Shown here: piece after piece, positions 57,282-64,000 of the stretch
Numbering within the stretch: the first letter of the stretch is position 1
Layout of the letters: each line of letters begins with the position of its first letter
Assembly: GCA_017607445.1 (NCBI GenBank)
Contig: JAEVHH010000005.1
Coordinates: 248,001 to 312,000, forward strand
Length of the DNA: 64,000 nucleotides
DNA from: Histoplasma ohiense
Taxonomy: Eukaryota; Ascomycota; Eurotiomycetes; Onygenales; Ajellomycetaceae
Direction of reading: 5' to 3'
Position numbers and translations under genes: made by a program
The notes under the pieces: generated by a model
Told to the model about the DNA's origin: nothing
The model's input: the letters and a program-made list of their open reading frames with translations, nothing else
Database searches by the model: none

Positions 57282-59580
57282 CGAGAAAAGGCGCGGCGGA
57301 GCGCCGGGACTGGCTGCGCGGCCGCCAAGACCCACCCTCGCCCAGGACGCCCAGGACGCCCAGAGCTTGGCGGGGGGGGGTTGCTGGGCTGGGGGCTCGT
57401 CCTCGTCCACAGTACGGAGTATTCCGTACAGAGGGCTCATGGGCTGCACATATAGCAGTATATATACCACGCCGGGACTATCCTACAGCACCTCGACTCA
57501 GACAGACGCCCCTGTTGGCTTCGAGTGTGTCCCAGGATACTCTACTTACAGTGCACTCTCTTCCACCGCAACCGCAAATAATCGGCGACATTACCAATAC
57601 CGGACCAACCGCCCAAATACGAGTCCGGTCTTGGCGGAGATCTTGGCGCCGGTCTTGGCATTTCATCACCGATGCCAAGACGGGTTGTGGGTCTTGGCAG
57701 AGCCGGTCTGGGCGGAATCATGTGATACGCCCGTCCATCATCGGGACAACGTAATCTGTACGGAGCAGTCTCCGTTCCATGTAGACGGAGTACTCCGTAC
57801 CGCGAACTGGTTGCTGTATGCCCGCTGCCGATGCCGCCGCCCACAGTTCTCCGCCCTATTTACCTGTCCCGTACCCAGTACCCCGTACCCAGTCCACGGA
57901 TGGCTGCAGCCAGCCTGCTCTTCTGCAGCCAGCCGTTGCTCTGCACATGTGGAATTGTGTAACTACCAGTCAGTATTCATCATTCTCTGGGGAATTGGTT
58001 TTTTTTTTTTTTTTTTCTGTGTTTCTTAAGACTCTATTTTCCCTAACAAATCCTCCAATTTCTCACCCCCAATCTCCAATTCTACACTTCTTGAAGTGAT
58101 GCTGAGAAGCCAGTGTGTTTGAGATGGAATGAAATCACCTCTGGCTAGAGCTGAATACCCAGGTACTTGTCTTAGTATGGCTTCAAATTTGAATCCTGGG
58201 CAGGCTCAAGAAGTCCTTGGCAAATATCCGAACTCCCCCTTCAGATATTCTGAACCCCCCCCCTATGTATGAGTCAAAATTCTTGAGGAAATCCCGACAA
58301 GTCAGCACTATCTCTTTTTTTCCTCCTCTCTCTCCGCGAGCCCAAAAAAAACCAGTCCCTCTTGGCGTCGGGAGGAGCCAGGACCCACCAGGATAGTAAT
58401 CACAATTCCCGCATCCTAAGCTGAACAAAAACATGAGCATGGGATACGTTCCCCCCTCCTTTCACCTCCGATTCCACGCTGACCCCTGGGCACCATTCCA
58501 CCCACCAGGACGACGAACGAGCCGAGGAATCGCTCGCTATTTAACTCCCTTGCCGTAGCGTCGAATTTCGGAGGTTTCGGGTTTAAGGGAAAGTGGATGA
58601 TCTGTTCGCTCGACTTGTCTGTCCTTGATCCTTGATCCCAAAGACCAAACAAAGACCGTGCACGCCACGCGGCTTTTGGCGACAGACAGCCAAGTAGGAT
58701 TTGAGGTTGAAGGGCGGGCCTGGCTGGTTTGGTTTGGTTTGGTTTGGTTGGACCCGTCCAGGGTAATTGGGTATTCGGTTCAAATTGCATATATGACATG
58801 TACAGTACGGAGTACTATGCATATATATATATATAAAGCCAGTGTTTAGTGATGATCGATGGCCCTTCTTCTTCTTTTTCTTCTTCTTCTTCTTCTTCTT
58901 CTTCTGCTTCCCATCAAACGTCTCCGTCCCGGCGATGCAGAGTATCCAGATCCAGTTTATTACGCTTTTAAGCCATTCATTCACTTTTGATGTATTTAAT
59001 TCTGCTTGGTCCTGCTCCCAGCTCCACGCCCATCATCGTCATCATCATCATCATTGACATGGCACCGGCTTATTGGCAGGAGACAAGCTACCACAAGCTA
59101 CCTACATATATGTGATAAGTCCAATTTCTCCCGGCCGGGCAACAACGTTTATTATATCGACATTTCACACACGCCACCCACCCACTCACTCACTACTCAC
59201 TCACTCACTTTCCCCCCCCACCTCTCCCTGCATTCAACCCGCATACATGCCCCATATTGTGGGGTCCCCATGGCCCCGAGGTGCTCCATCACAAAGTCAT
59301 TCCATGGAAGAAAACCAAAAACAAGAAAAAAGAAAAACGACATCCAAAACTTAAAAACTTAAACCACTTATTTAACACCCCCCCCCGGTTGATTTTTCGT
59401 GGGTTGAAACAGGTTCGCGCTTCGAGCTTCAAGTTTCGAGCTTCGGAGGGTTTTTTTCCGGCCGAAAACGTCGGGTGGTTGGTTCACTAGCTATTTTGGG
59501 AACCTGGGTATGCTAGCTTTTGGACGGGGAGGAAGAGTTGTAGCTAGCTATATTCTGCCAAAAAGGTAATAAAATAACAC

Positions 59581-59596
59581 TACGGAGTACTCCGTA
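59581..59596. repeat. Perfect 16-bp palindrome TACGGAGTACTCCGTA
   Basis: A perfect dyad lying six bases before the left end of the Harbinger-like element. Near-identical copies at 57413-57428 and 57784-57800 make it a dispersed short element of this interval. Confidence 0.75.
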
Positions 59597-59601
59597 GCTA
59601 A

Positions 59602-61355
59602 GGGCCTGTTCGGTGATTTTTCCCGTACAGTGCCAGGGCCGTACAGAAAGTGGATATTAACCTTTTGACGGCGCGAACCTTCAATATTGCCACCTTTCCC
59701 TATATGAATAGTAATCTGCTTGGTTGTTTTGGCATTACTTTTATTACTTACCCACAGTTTTTATGATGATGATTATCATGCCATTCCAGCGGGATGTGTA
59801 GCAGTTGAAATTTTCCACTATATTACTTACTACCTCCTCACACCAAATATCAGTGAAAAATGGATCTTAATGAAGTCTCAGATTGATCTGGCATTACAAT
59901 ACCTTGATGAACCTGTAATAAGCAAGAGCCAGTGGTCTGAATCCCCAATGCAAGCCACCCAATCCACCCAGCGAGATTCCACATCATACACCCCGCCAGC
60001 TTCCCAGCTGTACAGCCAACCCTCCCAGCCATACACTCAGCAAGCCTCCCAGCAAGTCCGGTGTGCCTTGCCATGCTCAATATGTTCATTGATGCCAAAA
60101 AATGGGGTTTGGAAATGGACAACAGCAATTACAAAAGTGTTGTAAGTCAACCTATTACCAAAGACATATGTGATAATCAATGGCAGAAGATTATGTTGGG
60201 GGGTTTGGATTGGTTCGTCCCCTCTACTACCAGCATGGCGCTGGTGTGAGAGAGCTCTTTTGCCCCAGTGACCTAACAGATTAAGACCATATGAAAGCTG
60301 TGATGTAAGCATCAACAGCAGATATCCAGAATCAGTTAGACTGGCCGTGTGACCATGCATGGGACCAGGACCAAATTTTTCGGATTTCCTCAGTCCCATT
60401 CTCAAATATCTTAGTCCTGGTCCCATATAGTGTTTATCAAATCAGTCACTTTACATGATTTATATTATAATTCTAGTCCCAGATCATGTTTTAGTTATAA
60501 ATTATCAGTCCTGGTCCCATTTGGTCCCATTTTGTAGTCCCATTTTACAAAATGGGACCAAACGGGACCAGGATTTACCCTATATAGATTGACAGCGATA
60601 GATAGATTAGCAGTCAGGCATAGATAGGAGGTAATATCTCCACCAATCATATCATCAGATTGATATCTAGATATGTATTATATAATCATCAGAACAGGAC
60701 CAAACCTCAGTCAAAATCATAGTCAGTCACTTTACATAAAATATCAAGATTTATTAGTCCCATTTCACTCATGTTTTAATAATTCTAGTCACTTTACACT
60801 CCCATTCTGATCCTGGTCCCACTGGAAATCACGCCAAGAAATGGACTGGGACCAAAAACCAAATCAAACCAAAACAGATGTACGCCGTAGAAGCACAGTG
60901 GGTGGGAATCGGGATCCAACAACTGGGTGGTAAATTGCAAACCATGAAATGAATCAGAATACATGGGTTGTATGTCTGATGAGACAGTTGAGATGCTCTG
61001 ATAGATCACTTCTGCTGCCTGCAGGCTGCAGCTGCAAGCCTGATTAATTGCTGTCTATAATATATAGATACTGTTGTACTGCCTCTTGAGCTGCATTATC
61101 TCTGTTGCTTGCCATGATCCTTGATTTTTATGATATTGTTGTGTGTCTGGCTGTACAGTGGATGTATGGATTTAACCTGAAAAGGTTTAAATCTGTCTGT
61201 TTTTGAAGTGGTTTTGGAACCCAGCTCGGCACTCTTGGCTAGTTGTATGGAGTTTATATGCAGAATCTACCAAGTCCGTCCAGGGCCGTTCAGGGCTGTT
61301 CAGCCTGGCTCTGTACGGACTTATACGGCCCTGGACGGGGTCACCGAACAGGTCC
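59602..61355. mobile_element. Non-autonomous PIF/Harbinger-like element with TAA target duplication
   Basis: The left end GGGCCTGTTCGGTGA and right end TCACCGAACAGGTCC are reverse complements with one mismatch. They are bordered by TAA at 59599-59601 and 61356-61358. A 3-bp TAA/TTA duplication and GG(G)CCTGTTNGG ends are the hallmarks of PIF/Harbinger. The right end has a perfect subterminal inverted repeat (61276-61289 against 61325-61338, CCGTCCAGGGCCGT). The interior lacks a DDE transposase. It contains short frames near 59720-60250 with a repeated SQ/PSQ peptide, and nested repeat sequence at 60340-60890 related to the gypsy-linked family at 4.5 kb. Confidence 0.75.
60509..60573. repeat. 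Inverted repeat with 28-bp arms
   Basis: The arms at 60509-60536 and 60546-60573 pair with one mismatch around a 9-bp loop. The arm contains CCTGGTCCCAT and GGTCCCATTTTGT, words repeated several times in 60350-60840. It lies inside the sequence nested in the Harbinger-like element. Confidence 0.75.
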
Positions 61356-61925
61356 TAAAGCGACTACGTTCAAATGTATTTATTTATATCTGTATTTTTA
61401 TTTATTCAATGTCAAAAGTTTCGAAAGGGTCCAGGACAATAGAAGCTGGCGCAAAAAAAAAAAAAAAAAGAAAAAAAAAAAAAAAGAAAAAGAAAAAGAA
61501 AAATGAAAGAAAGAAAAAAAATACAAAAAATACAAAAAGTAGGGAGATGAAGAATAGATAAAATGTAACGATCCAAGTAGAAGGAAGGATAGAATGGGAG
61601 GAAAGTGTATCAACTGCAAAACACATCAAAGAGAAGTGAACATAAAGAAAAAAATCATAATAAATAAAAAATCCAAATAATAAAAAAACATGAAAATGAA
61701 GAGATGGAAGAGAAGGGGGAAAACATGATGGCTAAAAAGAAACAAAAAGAAAAGAGAAAAGAGAGGGCGACGAGAACCCCACTCCACGAACCCATTCATT
61801 CATCAAATGCGGTTTTTTTGAAGAAAAAAAAAAATAATAATAATAATAGAAAATCAAAATCCAAACCAATCAAGGTTCTGACATATCCCTTTCATAAGTA
61901 TGGATTCCAACCCCCTTCATTCTGT
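61356..61925. other. A-rich gene-free stretch, 3' flank of CYC8
   Basis: Holds A-rich runs at about 61453-61500 and 61820-61850 and presumably the 3' UTR of the minus-strand CYC8 gene. The lysine-rich frames here are homopolymer artefacts. Confidence 0.6.
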
Positions 61926-63957
61926 TCAACTCGAATCCCCTTTGCCCTGCGCCTGAGCTTGCTGCGACTCCCTCCCACCCCCGCCATTAGCGATCCCATT
62001 TTTATTCCCGCTTCCGCTGCCCTTTCCGCTGCTTCCACCGTTTGGGCTAGCCCCCTTCCCACTTGCGGTCGCATTTCCACCAGCACTCTTCTTCTCCTCT
62101 TCCCCACCATCATCATCATAATCCTCATCAACTTCCATCTTCCGCGCCGGTGGTTCATGTTGCATCGCCTCCTTCCGCTCCCGCTCCCTTTCCCTTTCTC
62201 TTTCCCGCTCCCTATCTCTCTCTCTTTCCCGCTCCCTCTCCTCTTTGACCGAACCCGTTCCAGCAACACCGCCAAGGCCTGAAGGCAACGACGGCAGTGG
62301 CCCCGTTTGATGCCCATTACCCCCCTCAGCCACCATCGGAGCCATCGCGGGGCCTGGCTGTGGCTGTGACTGTTGCTGCCCTCCTTGTGACTGCTGGCTC
62401 TGGCCTTGCATATGCTGGAAGGAAGGGAGTGTAGGTGGATGATGCGCTGCCTCAGAAGGGTGATAACCATCATGCACACCGCGCCCGTGGCCGTGGCGTT
62501 GTTCTTCGCGCTCACGTTCACGCTGCTGCGTGTCGGAGGAATCGCGCCGGCGGAGGTCGCGGGGTGACGGGAGCTGAGTTTGTGATTGTGACTGAGAGGA
62601 CGGGGACATGCGTCGTGGTGCCTGCTGTGGGTCATCTAGCCGGGCGCGACTCTCCTCATTCGCCAGTTTCTTTACGGGACCGGGACCTGGGTCCGGTTCC
62701 CAATCGCGGCCACGTTTCATGGATGATGGGGGCCTCTCATCACGGTCGCGTTCACGGTCGCGAGCGGCGGCTTCGGCGGCACCCATGGTGGATGGGGGTG
62801 GCGGGGCACCTGCGTTGGCTCCGGGGCCGGGGGGCACTGGGTGATATTGGTGTGCTGGCGGGGGATATGTGGATCCAGGGGAACTTGGGCGGTCATCGCG
62901 AAGAGGCCGTACTTCGGTTGGCGGGGTGTAAGGGCGAACATAAGGTGCTAGCTGGGGACCGGAAGGAGCGCCATTGGGCGCAGCTGATGCAGGACCCGCT
63001 CCCTGAGCTAACGACGGTGGTCGCCCGGCGGCAGTATAGTTTCCATTATTTGCATTGCGGTCATGTTGTTGCTGCTGTGAGGGTGGAGGCGGGGGTCCCA
63101 GCTGGGGAAGAGTCTGCCCGCTCTGATATGAATTTGGAGCAGCCAAGCTGAATTTCGGCGATGGGGAGAGCCCTCCCTTTCGAGGCCCAGGATGTTGAGT
63201 TTGCTCGGGGTATGGAAGCGCTTGGTCCTGTCGAGGGCTGGGTTGCTGAGGCGCGCCCCGCACACCTTCACGGTGATCGAATGGAGCAGGACGTTGTGGT
63301 GGTGCTTGGGAGTTTTGGACGTCGCCGACACCCCTAGCCCAATTGTCGATGCGACCTGGTGGCGCCGGACCTTGTGGTACGGGACCACCACTCGGTGCTG
63401 GAGGACCCCATTGGTGTCCAGGAGGCATACCCACGCCAGCAGCTTGATATGTGTGGGGATTAACATCTTGTGGAACGGGAGCATTAGCCTGGTTGGCGCC
63501 TCCTGCCTGGCCGCTTTGCAGCAGCTGCAATCGAGATTTAATGTGAGTATTTGTGGGGTCGAGATCAGCAGCGCGTCTATAAGCATCTAGCGCATCGTTC
63601 GTCTGGTTGTTGCATGATTCATACTGAATACAGGAAAGCGATGTTAGCTTCTTTACCGTAGAGCTGGGTAAGATATACATATATATATATATATATATAT
63701 TTCAAAACCTACCAAAGTCCCCAGATCATACCACACTTCCGAGATGTATGGGTTTAAGCGGATGGCACGGGAGTAGGCGTCGAGCGCATCACGGTACTGA
63801 TTGATTTGGTAGTAAAGCACGCCGATGGAGCACCAGAATGTGGGATTCCTTCCGTCACGGTAGACAGCTTGCTGGTAAGCCTCATATGCTTTGGGGTATT
63901 TTGCTTGAGACATGTAGCACCGTCCAAGGAGGTACCAGCTCTGGGCGTCACTGTTAT
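61926..63957 (-). CDS. CYC8: General transcriptional corepressor Cyc8/Ssn6, 3' part (gene continues beyond the right edge)
   Basis: Two exons are visible on the minus strand, 63957-63713 and 63623-61926; about 647 residues. The first visible exon is preceded by gctaac and ttgatag (branch site and acceptor), so more 5' exons lie outside the window. It encodes tetratricopeptide repeats (SDAQSWYLLGRCYM, GRNPTFWCSIGVLYYQINQY, SEVWYDLGTL, then YESCNNQTNDALDAYRRA in the next exon). After the last TPR come about 450 residues of Pro/Gln/Gly-rich sequence and a long alternating Arg-Glu/Asp stretch. Ssn6 bridges Tup1 to DNA-bound repressors and recruits chromatin modifiers in the nucleus. The intron at 63624-63712 contains a TA run. 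Confidence 0.92.
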
Positions 63958-64000
63958 CTATCAAGGTGTTAGCAGCATACTCCTGCCGTTTTATCTTTCG

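Larger units (their letters stand above)
56782..59601. other. Repeat-rich intergenic block
   Basis: No gene is supported in 2.8 kb. It holds a G/A-rich promoter-like stretch near 57000-57050, the GGCCCAAG minisatellite at 57200-57281 and a cluster of TACGGAGTACTCCGTA-type palindromes (57413-57428, 57784-57800, half-site 58806-58815, 59581-59596). It also holds a GGTTT array at about 58727-58753, a TTC array at about 58866-58905 and CATCAT and CACT runs at 59030-59056 and 59175-59208. Long overlapping frames at 57092-58029 come from the minisatellite. Confidence 0.6.

Noticed and set aside
57092..58029. 220- and 304-codon plus-strand frames
   Set aside because: Built from the GGCCCAAG minisatellite and neighbouring simple repeats; no domain.
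62435..63590. Antisense frames over CYC8
   Set aside because: Compositional shadows of the Pro/Gln/Arg-rich region.

Overview
The window is nuclear DNA of a filamentous ascomycete. The protein-coding genes are split by short introns (about 50 to 320 bp) with GT-AG ends and CTAAC-type branch points. The gene content is fungal: a Dicer-like 2, two Zn2Cys6 regulators, major-facilitator transporters, a Cyc8/Ssn6 corepressor, Lsm1, Rrp12 and a proteasome alpha subunit. AT-rich retroelement debris carrying many stop codons and transition-type changes interrupts normal-composition genes. Together these suggest Eurotiomycetes, and Onygenales would fit; that placement is inference, because no marker gene was compared.

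Left part (1-24 kb, accessory in character). A single-exon nucleotidyltransferase-like gene and a histidine phosphatase with a C-terminal PCNA-binding-type motif come first. They are followed by a decayed Ty3/gypsy fragment and a sugar transporter (minus strand). Next comes a divergent pair, a Zn2Cys6 regulator and a monocarboxylate-type transporter, which share a 0.9 kb promoter holding a perfect CCG-N7-CGG palindrome. A candidate MITE, a second six-exon Zn2Cys6 regulator and a 1.5 kb terminal-inverted-repeat element with a nested solo LTR complete this part. Beside the element lie a gene interrupted by an in-frame TGA and a decayed aldo/keto reductase gene.

Middle part (27-43 kb, housekeeping and defence). 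A RING-CH membrane E3 ligase is divergent from proteasome subunit alpha-2. Then come Dicer-like 2 (seven exons, one predicted GC-AG intron), an ArsB/NhaD-type ion transporter and a conserved multi-span membrane protein.

Right part (43-64 kb). A C2H2-like protein of unknown role, LSM1 (mRNA decapping), RRP12 (ribosome biogenesis), a low-complexity membrane protein, a repeat-rich intergenic block with TACGGAGTACTCCGTA palindromes, a non-autonomous PIF/Harbinger-like element with a TAA target duplication, and the 3' part of CYC8/SSN6, which runs off the right edge.

I found no CRISPR, rRNA or convincing tRNA. No secondary-metabolite core enzyme sits beside the regulator/transporter genes, so they are not called a biosynthetic cluster. 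I did not find one large undescribed system. The most unusual items are the PIP-box phosphatase, a promoter module present twice with its central E-box segment inverted, the shared palindrome of the regulator/transporter pair, and the nested transposon architecture.
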